A DNA stretch of 23,326 bases from Gammaproteobacteria bacterium (lineage in GTDB: Bacteria; Pseudomonadota; Gammaproteobacteria; DSM-16500): assembly GCA_013287025.1 (NCBI GenBank), contig JABDEN010000024.1:1-23326 (forward strand), in the 5' to 3' direction. Position numbers and translations under genes: made by a program. The notes beneath the pieces were generated by a model, which searched no databases, had not been told where the DNA came from, and worked only from the letters and a program-made list of their open reading frames with translations. Shown piece after piece: positions 7,501-16,497 of this stretch. The stretch's first letter is position 1, and each line of letters starts with the position of its first letter.

Positions 7501-10500
7501 ATGGATGCTCGCCATGAAGAAGAATTTTATAATCCACGAAAAGAATTTAAATTAACGAAAGAAGAACAAAAAACAAAATTATATTTCAAAAAAATTAAAC
7601 CGACAACGCAACATTTTTATTCATCATCGCAGAAAAATAATGATGAAAAATTGGATGCAATTCCTGAGCATACGCGTCCGGTTTCTTTCATTTCTCTGCC
7701 TGGAAAAATTCCAGATCGATGGATATACATAGAAAATTTTTTTCTGCACGTATTGAAGGAAATTTACGAGACATTATGGATAACATTTTCATTTGATAAA
7801 ATTGATTTTGTTAAATTGAAGAATTTTATCTTGCCTTTCGCACTGGCGGGAACCGCTTATGGATTAGAAGCATTTTTATCAAAACAAATAGGAAATTTAA
7901 TTACCGGCTCTGATGATTTCGATTTTATTCCAAAGTTAGTGGCCAGTATCTATATATTGCAAAATTCCGCAAAATCACGACTGACAGATAATAAAGTTGA
8001 CTCCCATAAAGATTTTTATATTGCAACCAGTTTAGAATTATTCGCGATTTTTAATTTATATGTCGGAACATTAAATGGTACACAAAAAATATTAGAAAGT
8101 TTTCTAGACGAATCCTATGTTTTATTAATTAGTTTAATGTTAAGTGGGCTTTTTATTCCTTCGTTCCTCGCAGAGATTGTACAAAAAAAAGAGAAATTAT
8201 TTTTTCAAAAAGATTATCAGAACGGCGGTCAGCGAGCGACGAGTACGCTAATTTCAAGTGGCGAAACACCAGTTACCAATACTTTTTTTCAGTTTTATGC
8301 GTTACTGCGAAACGAATTATCAATTTCACGTGGTTTTCAATTAGGGCTAATTGCTAATAATATTCTTAGTGATAAAGGGATATCGCGACAATTAAGAAAT
8401 TTCCCATCATTACTTATCGATCTTATTCCGCAAGTTTTACGAAAGTTATTCATACAATTAAATAAAGTAGAAGAAGATTTTAAAAAAAATACCGCAAAAG
8501 TATTTGTATTGCAATTGGGATATATACCCCCTCGATTCGAAGAAAAGAAAATATATGAGTTGAAAAGTGGTGATTTAGTCTGGTGCGGGAAAAATATAGA
8601 TTTTTCTTGCGTACCTATCTCCGGTGAAATTTTTTCGTTTGATCGAGATTATCGCGGAGATTTTAAGCTTGATTCAAAGGAAGCACGTGAATCAAGAGTG
8701 AATTTAAAAACATATACCGGTGAAAATATTTGGATAAGTAATAAAACAAGAGAATTTAATATTATTGATGATATTGAAATTGATCAACGCGCCATTCAAG
8801 ATCATAAGCAGGTCGCTATTTTAAATGGTGCAGAAATTGATTTTTTAGGGAAACATGCAAACTTCTTTATTCGAGTCGCACGAAAAAAAGAATCTCTGAC
8901 GGATATTCATTACGAAAAAAAATCAGTTATTAATGCCATTATTAATCAATATAAAATAAATACCATCAATATGGCATTAATAAGTTCACTTCTTTCTGCA
9001 ATTATTATGAAAGGAAATTTACTTATAATCTTTTTGCGTTCAATTAAATTACTTTTTTCAGTTTTTCAAATGATGATTCCATTGTCTGAATCGTTTTTAA
9101 GAGAAATGGTAAACAGTAAATTTATGAAAAAAATAAATTATGTCATGCCTGATATACCATTGGATATTTCAGATGCATTGCGAATAAGTGGTTTTTGGAA
9201 TACGATTTCTGGATATTATCCTGATAAATTTCCAAAAGGTGCCGTTATTATTTCCGATAAGACGGGTACTCTCACGACAACACGTATGAAATCATTCGGG
9301 ATATGGACGAAAGATATGGGTGCGAGTGCCGATCTCACCTATAAGACCGATAGATTTAATAATCCTCTTTTTATATATTCAAAAAATATTCCTATTTTTC
9401 TACACTCCTTCGAACTATTTTCATCAATATATACTAATAACAAAAAAGCTTTTGAACCTGAAGAGCATGCAATTTTATATTTATTTAAAAAAATATTACA
9501 AGATAATAAATGTGTAGAGATCGAGGTACTAAATCATAACCATTTGAAGAAAAAATTAAAATTTCAGCAAATGGAGAAAATAATTGAAACGTACCATCTT
9601 GGTTTATTTACGAGTTTAGGCGGGCGATTTACCATTTCAGTTGATGAAGACAAAAAATATTTATTATTTTGTGGAATTCCCCGTATTCCAAAATTTAATA
9701 ATACCAATTTATTAAATGACTACAATATCATGCAAGTGAGACAAAATGTTTTATCGCGTGATTGGTGTATTGCAAGAGGTGAGGTAAGTAATGAATGGTG
9801 TGAAAGTGTGTTGCAGGCTTTTCATCAAAATGATCTTCAGTCCATAGAAACACTTATAACGAACGATATTATCTCGAAATTAGAATATCACTGCACATTT
9901 CTTGTTGATAATCCTGTGAAAAAAGGGGTAGAGCAATTTATTCCGCTCTGTAAAAATGTAGAAGTCCCCGTCATTATTGCGACAGGGGATACTGCGAAAG
10001 CGGCGGAGAACATTGCTCGTGTTCTTTGTAAGGATCAAATCGAGAACATCATCACAATCCGAGCGCTTGATGCGAAAGAAAGCGCGTTGCCTCATGAAAA
10101 TCTTGCCAAAAGTACGGTAATTTTTGCGGGAATAAATGATTTGGTATGTAGACTGCTCGACCGATTAATGAATATTGAATTGAAAAATCGACCCAATATC
10201 ATTTTTTCTGAAATGACAACCGCAGATAAAGGAAAATTAATTTTACATTATAAAAATAATGGATATTTTACTGTGGCAAATGGCGATGGCAGTAACGATA
10301 TTGCGATGATGCGGGAAGCTGATTTTGTCATTGGACATCTTTCCGGAGATGGCACATTCGCGCCTGGAATATCACAATATGTCAATATTAATGATAAGCA
10401 AGTGCAAAAACTTTCGCATAAAACACAATCTTTTTATGAATTATTTGATATTCACCAAAGAGAGAAAAGTCAATTTATTCTGCCTTTTATTCCGCTTGAT

Positions 10501-11064
10501 AATGCACAAGAAATGGTTCCTTATGCATTATTATTTAAAGCCACCAAGATGAGCATAGAGTTTTCAAACGCTTTTGGATATACCGTCGATGAAATTTTTA
10601 TGCAACAAGCATTAAGTATTCTATTCGATTTAGCTTGGCTCTGGATTTCCTACAAAATAATTTTAAAGAATGCCAATCGACCAAGTAACGATAAACATCT
10701 TTGCAGATCATGGCTACCTTTGAAATGTATGATTGGTACGGTGGCAATGGCGGCATTCGAATCTTATATTTGTAATCAGTTATTAGGTAAAACCACAGAT
10801 TTTACATTTTTAATAATGAAACTCGTTTTGCTACCCATAGGGTTAACGAGTTTTTTCAATGCCTATCATGCTGTTCAATATGAACTACCTTTGCTAAATA
10901 AAGACGAACAACAAATCATGCAAATTACAGCGGAAAAAAAACATTCCTCATTTTTCCCGTTGAGAACCTTAAATAAAGCTTCTCTTTTTGTAAAGAAAAA
11001 ACCAACCAATCCAATAAATTCTGAAGAACCCCCAGAGAAAAAACGTTGCTGTATTATTTTATAG
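7501..11064 (+). CDS. Divergent P-type ATPase with C-terminal CaaX (CIIL) box, candidate effector
   Basis: This 1187-residue protein has the P-type ATPase core: an actuator-domain motif TGEN (406-409, usually TGES), phosphorylation motif DKTGT (Asp586), TGD (828-830) and hinge GDGSND (928-933). Hydrophobic segments lie near 109-127, 206-226, 488-504 and 507-529 (ending IPLSES, the usual ion-site helix), then 1035-1053, 1073-1090 and 1101-1123. I cannot place it in a named subclass, and the N-domain lacks familiar signatures. The acidic Asp586 and Glu408 needed for turnover are present, so it may pump an ion or lipid. The chain ends EEPPEKKRCCIIL: a polybasic stretch, a Cys suitable for palmitoylation, and C-I-I-L, a CaaX box of the geranylgeranyl type. 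Bacteria lack protein prenyltransferases, so this implies modification in a host cell. AAGGA lies 7 nt before ATG 7501. Confidence 0.85.
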   Translation: MDARHEEEFYNPRKEFKLTKEEQKTKLYFKKIKPTTQHFYSSSQKNNDEKLDAIPEHTRPVSFISLPGKIPDRWIYIENFFLHVLKEIYETLWITFSFDKIDFVKLKNFILPFALAGTAYGLEAFLSKQIGNLITGSDDFDFIPKLVASIYILQNSAKSRLTDNKVDSHKDFYIATSLELFAIFNLYVGTLNGTQKILESFLDESYVLLISLMLSGLFIPSFLAEIVQKKEKLFFQKDYQNGGQRATSTLISSGETPVTNTFFQFYALLRNELSISRGFQLGLIANNILSDKGISRQLRNFPSLLIDLIPQVLRKLFIQLNKVEEDFKKNTAKVFVLQLGYIPPRFEEKKIYELKSGDLVWCGKNIDFSCVPISGEIFSFDRDYRGDFKLDSKEARESRVNLKTYTGENIWISNKTREFNIIDDIEIDQRAIQDHKQVAILNGAEIDFLGKHANFFIRVARKKESLTDIHYEKKSVINAIINQYKINTINMALISSLLSAIIMKGNLLIIFLRSIKLLFSVFQMMIPLSESFLREMVNSKFMKKINYVMPDIPLDISDALRISGFWNTISGYYPDKFPKGAVIISDKTGTLTTTRMKSFGIWTKDMGASADLTYKTDRFNNPLFIYSKNIPIFLHSFELFSSIYTNNKKAFEPEEHAILYLFKKILQDNKCVEIEVLNHNHLKKKLKFQQMEKIIETYHLGLFTSLGGRFTISVDEDKKYLLFCGIPRIPKFNNTNLLNDYNIMQVRQNVLSRDWCIARGEVSNEWCESVLQAFHQNDLQSIETLITNDIISKLEYHCTFLVDNPVKKGVEQFIPLCKNVEVPVIIATGDTAKAAENIARVLCKDQIENIITIRALDAKESALPHENLAKSTVIFAGINDLVCRLLDRLMNIELKNRPNIIFSEMTTADKGKLILHYKNNGYFTVANGDGSNDIAMMREADFVIGHLSGDGTFAPGISQYVNINDKQVQKLSHKTQSFYELFDIHQREKSQFILPFIPLDNAQEMVPYALLFKATKMSIEFSNAFGYTVDEIFMQQALSILFDLAWLWISYKIILKNANRPSNDKHLCRSWLPLKCMIGTVAMAAFESYICNQLLGKTTDFTFLIMKLVLLPIGLTSFFNAYHAVQYELPLLNKDEQQIMQITAEKKHSSFFPLRTLNKASLFVKKKPTNPINSEEPPEKKRCCIIL

Positions 11065-11109
11065 TGTGTGTGATTGAATAATGAATTATAACAAAGAGGT
11101 TATTTTTAA

Positions 11110-13680
11110 ATGAGATCAAATCAAAAACGTAAAGCATTTGATGAGACTGAAATTAATATTCCATTGAATAAACGTACTAAAATGCAAGAAAGCAAATATT
11201 TACCCATCCCAGAGTATTTGAAGTGTCATCCTAAAAAAGTGGAATATTTTTTTTATAGTGTTAGCGAACGCGAATTATTTCAAAAAGATATAGAACAAAA
11301 AATTAATGAAAAAGTTAAAACCGATGCATTGATCGCTGAATTAAACATCAAACAATTTAATCGATGGGTAGAGATGAATAATGGTTTCGATGAGCTCATG
11401 CAGATTAAGGAATGGATGGACAATCATGTATGGTATAAATTAATTGCACGTCTTAATATGTATACACCGCATTTTATTAATCAAATTGCACTACTAAAAA
11501 GCGATGAATGTTTGTTTGAAGTGTTAATCACTTCTTTGTCACATCAATTTAGTGCTTTTTATTCCAAAGTCATGCATTCACCAATATTATTTAATCATCT
11601 TATGGAAAGAAATTTGTTTCATGACTGGAATGCTCTCATGTTAACAGCAAGGCATCATCCAAATGAGGTATCTCACTTGCTAGACAACATGAATGACAAT
11701 ACTTACGAAAGAATTGTGTTCCATAAAAATGCTTATGCGCAAACCTTTTTTCAAATTTTGATTGAATATGGCAATGAATATAGTATTTCACATTTTCTAA
11801 AACGATTAAAACCTGAGGTTAGGCTTCAATTACTTTTATTTCACGAGGTACCGGATACTTTTAAACAATTATGCGCTTATCCATCAGAATTATTTTTTTG
11901 GATAAATAGCTTATTCGAGCATCCTGAAGCACTAAAAAAAATATGTGAAAATCAATCAATGTTAAATTATTTACGCATATTCGATGGTGGTGATTCGATC
12001 GATCATTGGTCCAAAATTACTAAATATGTTTTAGATTCCACTCCGCCAGTAAGAAAACATTCAACAAAATTACAGTTATCGAATTACCTTTATGAAATGA
12101 AACTACCGGAACATTATAACACGATGAAATTGAATGAAGTAAATAAATATCAGTTCCTACGAATGCAAGGACGAACATTACTTTTTGAGATGGAAACGAA
12201 AAAAATAGTTGCTTTGAAAATTCAGAAAAAAAATGAAAAAATAGCGGAGCTTATTAAAGAATATCGAACGGCAGGATATCTATTTGATCATGCAGAAAAA
12301 TATGGACTCAAAAGTCAATATCCGGAACCTAAGAATATCATTATTCTCACTGATTTAAAAAAATGGATATCTTCAAATATAACAAATCAAAAACAAAAAA
12401 AAGATTTATATGAAATGATTGGAGATAAAAATCGATATGCCGCATATGAATATCATGTTGATAATTCCAAAAATAATTACTTTACTTACTTACATGATAT
12501 TTCTATTTCAAATGATGAATTTCATCGTGTCAATCGAATTGTCATTCATGATTTATTCACGCTTTTCAAGCATGGTGTCATATTTTCGCAATTAGCCGAT
12601 ATTTTTCATAACTTAGAACATGTCACGGATCGTGCTGATAAGGGAAGATATATCGTTCTTGTTAATCTATTAAGAAATTTTTATAAAAAAGGGTCAGGGC
12701 GTTTAACTAATTGGATGCAATCGGTGGCTTATCCAAATGTGCGAGCAACTGGACTTGCAGATTTAGGTGATCGTGTTTCTATTGATGATTTGATTGGTGA
12801 AACAGAGCGTGTTAAAGAGTATTATTCTGAAACATGGGGAATGTATAAAAATAAAACCTGTAATTATTTATTAGCAAATGTGATGGCTGAATATTTATAT
12901 GTTTTATTTCTTGTCGCAGGTCGTAGAGGAGTTGACTTAACAGCAGAAGCTAGAAGTAAAAATCTATCATCTGTTTATATTTCTCAAATTTGGCAAAATC
13001 TTGCAAATCAAATGTTAGATAATGCTATTTTAGCAATTTCTATCATGACGCATTTTCCAGAAAAACAAATTAAAACGCATTTGAGTTCCGCAGTAAACAC
13101 ACAAAAACTCGCAAAACAAATGCAATATTGGATGACGAATGAATATATTAGCGACATTAAAAAAAATATTGTGCGCGAAGACATATATGACAGTGATACT
13201 GAAATTGAGGTTGAATTTAAAAAATTAAGGAAGGGGACTTTTAATGATACTTATGGTTGTTCCATTGATGGAAAAAATCCTGATCTAGGGCCAGTAAATG
13301 GTCAAGAACCAATTAAAGAACAAAATAAACTAATTTACTGGTCAATTATGTATATCTTTGTATTTTATAATAATTTTCGCTTAACGCTAGAAGATTTGCA
13401 TCAGATTATTAACGAAAAAAATATTAAAGAATCAGAAAAAATCAGAAGTGATTCCTTTAGGCATTTACCTAAAAAAAATTATCATCATATTCAGGGGTTG
13501 ATTTGTGGCGAAAGAGTATTACAAAAAACATTAACGCCTGAATTAAAAACAGAGTTTGAAAATAAAGCCATGCATCATAAAAAAGAACATGCCGCTTTAG
13601 TGATACAAAATTTTTGGAAAAATTATAAAATAAAAAAACCTGAAGTTTTTTTAGAATATAAACAAAAAATGAATAAATAA
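11110..13680 (+). CDS. SidJ-like kinase-fold polyglutamylase with C-terminal IQ motif, candidate effector
   Basis: The 856 residues match the layout of Legionella SidJ (873 aa): an N-terminal region, a kinase-like core, and a helical C-terminus with a calmodulin-binding IQ motif. SidJ uses a kinase fold to glutamylate SidE ubiquitin ligases when bound to host calmodulin. Visible here: Arg355, Lys370 in VALKIQ, His500 in ADIFHN, Arg508, Tyr514, Arg531, Tyr541, Asn543, Asp551 and Asp554 in ATGLADLGD. These line up, with small constant offsets, with the SidJ active-site residues I remember (R352, K367, H492, R500, Y506, R522, Y532, N534, D542, D545). The IQ motif is IQNFWKNYKIK at 832-842. Residues 6-24 (KRK, 12 residues, KRTK) resemble a bipartite nuclear signal. 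AGAGG lies 10 nt before the start. The SidJ assignment rests on memory-based comparison, not a search. Confidence 0.82.
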   Translation: MRSNQKRKAFDETEINIPLNKRTKMQESKYLPIPEYLKCHPKKVEYFFYSVSERELFQKDIEQKINEKVKTDALIAELNIKQFNRWVEMNNGFDELMQIKEWMDNHVWYKLIARLNMYTPHFINQIALLKSDECLFEVLITSLSHQFSAFYSKVMHSPILFNHLMERNLFHDWNALMLTARHHPNEVSHLLDNMNDNTYERIVFHKNAYAQTFFQILIEYGNEYSISHFLKRLKPEVRLQLLLFHEVPDTFKQLCAYPSELFFWINSLFEHPEALKKICENQSMLNYLRIFDGGDSIDHWSKITKYVLDSTPPVRKHSTKLQLSNYLYEMKLPEHYNTMKLNEVNKYQFLRMQGRTLLFEMETKKIVALKIQKKNEKIAELIKEYRTAGYLFDHAEKYGLKSQYPEPKNIIILTDLKKWISSNITNQKQKKDLYEMIGDKNRYAAYEYHVDNSKNNYFTYLHDISISNDEFHRVNRIVIHDLFTLFKHGVIFSQLADIFHNLEHVTDRADKGRYIVLVNLLRNFYKKGSGRLTNWMQSVAYPNVRATGLADLGDRVSIDDLIGETERVKEYYSETWGMYKNKTCNYLLANVMAEYLYVLFLVAGRRGVDLTAEARSKNLSSVYISQIWQNLANQMLDNAILAISIMTHFPEKQIKTHLSSAVNTQKLAKQMQYWMTNEYISDIKKNIVREDIYDSDTEIEVEFKKLRKGTFNDTYGCSIDGKNPDLGPVNGQEPIKEQNKLIYWSIMYIFVFYNNFRLTLEDLHQIINEKNIKESEKIRSDSFRHLPKKNYHHIQGLICGERVLQKTLTPELKTEFENKAMHHKKEHAALVIQNFWKNYKIKKPEVFLEYKQKMNK

Positions 13681-13689
13681 GGATAATTT

Positions 13690-16338
13690 ATGAGTGATAC
13701 CAGAAATAATATTTATACTTCAATTAAACACTCAACACTCAGTAAAAATGAAATGGACTATCACTTTGCTAATCCAAAAGATGCTAGGCTTTTTATACGA
13801 TATTTACAAACGTCATTTTGGAGTAAAAAGGTTGCTTCGCAATTAATTGATCGCAGTCATCGTTGTAAATATAGTGATAACTATCAGAGGTGCAGCACTG
13901 TCACCATGACACATGATCAATTCGATGCTATTCATGGGGCCAAGAGTTTTCATGAATTTCACTCTATTTATCGATTGATCGAGGATGAAAAAAAATCTAT
14001 TCCCTCGCTGACTTTCACTAAAATTCCACCGGGTGTTATTAAAGAATTATCTTTTTTAGTTCCCACACTCACAGACAAAGCGTGTAATGTGTTAGCAATG
14101 ACAACAATTAATGATATTGAATTAATTAACTATTCATTTTTTAGAGATCAATTGCTTCCTCGGTTGTTTATGTCTACGATTGAAAAAATGCATCATAAAA
14201 ATAATTCTTATGATTTTCTATTTCAAATGCTATTAAAATCAAAATTATCTCATCATGAATTAAATTTATTCTTAAAGAAAGTCGGAAGAAAAACTTGCCG
14301 TGAATTCATCTATTCCTTAAAAATTCAAATTTTTGATTTAAATACTGAATTACAAAATGTATTATTTGTATATTTTTCTAATAAGGAATTTAATCAATTC
14401 GTTTCAAATGTCATTACGAATGAAAATGATGATGATCAAAGGATTGTTGCAATACTTTCTCATCATCAACGATTAAAGCCTAGTTTGATTGCGAAATTAA
14501 ATTATCAACGTAAACGAAATCAATATTTTGTCGACAATCCTAAAAAAATTTCTAGGTTTGTCAATGTTATGTTCGATTATAGCGATGAAATAAAACCTTT
14601 GACAGAAAAAAATTCATTATTACAAATGATTGATTTTTCTGAGAGAGGACAATCCAATGATCATTGGATATGGTTTGCTGAAGATGTCATGCAATATGTT
14701 CCGAAGGTTGTAAATGAAAAAATATCATTAACAATGCCATTTCGCTTCAACGAAGAAAAAATAATGGAAATGCCTACTAAAAATATTAATGATTTTACAA
14801 AAGAAGACTGGAAATTTGAAAAATTTATCAGGCATGAAAATGAAGGGATAATTCTACAATTAAAAAATTCGATGGATGATTCCTTACTTTTTAGGATACA
14901 ACAAAAAGATGAATCCATCGATTTATTATTACAAGAATATAAAACGATGCAATATTTTAAAAGAGAAGGAAATAAATTGGGATTACATTCCTATTTTCCA
15001 GAACCTATGGGTATGATAACCTTGATTGGATTAAACGAGTGGATAACGACACAATTTTCTACCAGATCGGTTGCTGAAGAAATATATGAATTGATAGGAA
15101 AGCGCGGCAAATACGGTGGATTTGTTTATCATGTACCTTCGGCACACTCGACATATTTTCAATTTTTAGATGATCCTTCTCTTATCCATAGTGAATATAA
15201 AAAAGCAAATCAAATTATTATTCATGACTTAATGATTATGTTGAATCATGGAATGTTATTTCCATTTCTCGCAAATTTAGTTCATCATTCTCATTCTATT
15301 AAGGAGGAGAGATATGACTTTGGTCGATTTTGGGTTTTATCAGGTTTATTATTAGGAACTAGTAATGGTACGGGCCGTTTAGAAAGGTTTGAATCCTTAT
15401 CAAATGGGAATAATAATCTTCGAGCTTCCGGAATTATTAACTGGCAACGTTTCATTACTTTTAACGATTTAATTGGTGTTTCCTCTTATAATCGCAAATA
15501 TTTTCGCGGAGTATATGCAAGTCAGGAAAAGGTGGCGAATTTTGTTATTGTAAATTTATTAGCAGAGTATCAGTATATATTATTTATTTTGGCGGGTTTA
15601 CGAGGATTATCTTTAGAAAAAATAAAAAATATAGATAAAGAGACGCTTTGGCAAGATTTAGCAAATCAAGTCCTCTCGAATTCAGCGTACGCTTCTTCCC
15701 TCATGACACATTGTTCTCCTTTTATCGTAGAAAATATATTTTCTGATCTGGTGAATGTAAAGCGTATCGCAAGACAAATGCAATATTGGATGACGCACGA
15801 GTACATTGCTGATGTGATGAACGATCAAATTAAAGATGAAATTTATGCGCCGGATACGAAAGTACATGTGAATCATGGAAGCTTTATTGGATCATTTAAT
15901 TCCTTTAATGGATTTTCATTCGATTTTCTCCACAGTGATCTTGGCAATTTGCATGGTCAAGAGCCGATTAAAGAAGCAAATAAGTTATTTTACTTAATGA
16001 TCACTTATATATTAGCAACTTATGTTAAGTTTAAATTAACTTTAGATGATTTACATAAAATTATTACGTGCAAAGATCTTCAAAAATCAGAAAATATAAG
16101 AAAGCATTCTTTTCAACATTTATACGGTAAAAATTATCATGCGGTTCAAGAAAAATTATGCGAAGAAAGATTGTCCCATAATCAGACACCTTTAAATGTA
16201 AAAAATTCTCTTATTGCTGAAATGAAAAATCACCAAAAAGAAAAAGCTGCATTTACTATCGCACATTTTTGGCGACGTCACAAAAAACCATCTTCTGCCA
16301 TTCCAGAAATAAAAAAATTGAATACATTGATTTTATGA
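13690..16338 (+). CDS. SidJ-like paralogue with substituted catalytic residues, likely pseudo-enzyme
   Basis: The 882-residue protein is a diverged tandem copy of the gene before it. Shared landmarks are RIQQKDE/KIQKKNE, the stretch before FNDLIG/IDDLIG, MQYWMT, NxxGQEPIKE-type (here GQEPIKEANK, 756-765) and a C-terminal AAFTIAHFW helix. At the active-site positions of the first copy it has Glu385 for Arg355, Arg402 for Lys370, Asn584 for Asp551 and Arg587 for Asp554. The His, the GRL Arg, the Asn before LRASG and the GQEPIKE loop remain. The IQ motif is eroded: Ile857-Ala858 in place of Ile-Gln. It is therefore probably unable to do SidJ-type adenylation/glutamylation and may regulate or scaffold the first copy, or do other chemistry. 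AAGGA, overlapping the upstream stop, lies 6 nt before ATG; the intergenic gap is 9 bp, so the two are cotranscribed. Confidence 0.8.
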   Translation: MSDTRNNIYTSIKHSTLSKNEMDYHFANPKDARLFIRYLQTSFWSKKVASQLIDRSHRCKYSDNYQRCSTVTMTHDQFDAIHGAKSFHEFHSIYRLIEDEKKSIPSLTFTKIPPGVIKELSFLVPTLTDKACNVLAMTTINDIELINYSFFRDQLLPRLFMSTIEKMHHKNNSYDFLFQMLLKSKLSHHELNLFLKKVGRKTCREFIYSLKIQIFDLNTELQNVLFVYFSNKEFNQFVSNVITNENDDDQRIVAILSHHQRLKPSLIAKLNYQRKRNQYFVDNPKKISRFVNVMFDYSDEIKPLTEKNSLLQMIDFSERGQSNDHWIWFAEDVMQYVPKVVNEKISLTMPFRFNEEKIMEMPTKNINDFTKEDWKFEKFIRHENEGIILQLKNSMDDSLLFRIQQKDESIDLLLQEYKTMQYFKREGNKLGLHSYFPEPMGMITLIGLNEWITTQFSTRSVAEEIYELIGKRGKYGGFVYHVPSAHSTYFQFLDDPSLIHSEYKKANQIIIHDLMIMLNHGMLFPFLANLVHHSHSIKEERYDFGRFWVLSGLLLGTSNGTGRLERFESLSNGNNNLRASGIINWQRFITFNDLIGVSSYNRKYFRGVYASQEKVANFVIVNLLAEYQYILFILAGLRGLSLEKIKNIDKETLWQDLANQVLSNSAYASSLMTHCSPFIVENIFSDLVNVKRIARQMQYWMTHEYIADVMNDQIKDEIYAPDTKVHVNHGSFIGSFNSFNGFSFDFLHSDLGNLHGQEPIKEANKLFYLMITYILATYVKFKLTLDDLHKIITCKDLQKSENIRKHSFQHLYGKNYHAVQEKLCEERLSHNQTPLNVKNSLIAEMKNHQKEKAAFTIAHFWRRHKKPSSAIPEIKKLNTLIL

Positions 16339-16477
16339 TTTATTTTAAGTTACTATCAAATAATCAGTCGTGCTAGTATTTTTTCGCTTACATCTAGCAG
16401 AATAATGTTGGCCAGTAAGCAAATAAAATTGTTTATACAGTGTTATCGAAGCGCAGGTGGAGATCCATTTGTAATAG

Positions 16478-16497
16478 ATTCCCGCCTGCGCGGGAAT
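16478..16497. repeat. Short GC-rich palindrome (REP-like repeat)
   Basis: ATTCCCGC, CTGC, GCGGGAAT form a perfect hairpin with 8-bp arms. The longer context, GATTCCCGCCTGCGCGGGAA followed by TGACAGG, is a dispersed palindrome type I know from many proteobacterial genomes. It stands out as GC-rich in the otherwise AT-rich 201-bp gap between the SidJ-like pair and the transporter. No T-tract follows, so it is not a standard terminator. I see no convincing promoter in the rest of this gap. Confidence 0.6.

Noticed and set aside
16339..16477. Possible promoter TTGGCC...TATACA upstream of the peptide transporter
   Set aside because: The spacing is about 20 bp and the -35 is weak, so I do not call it.
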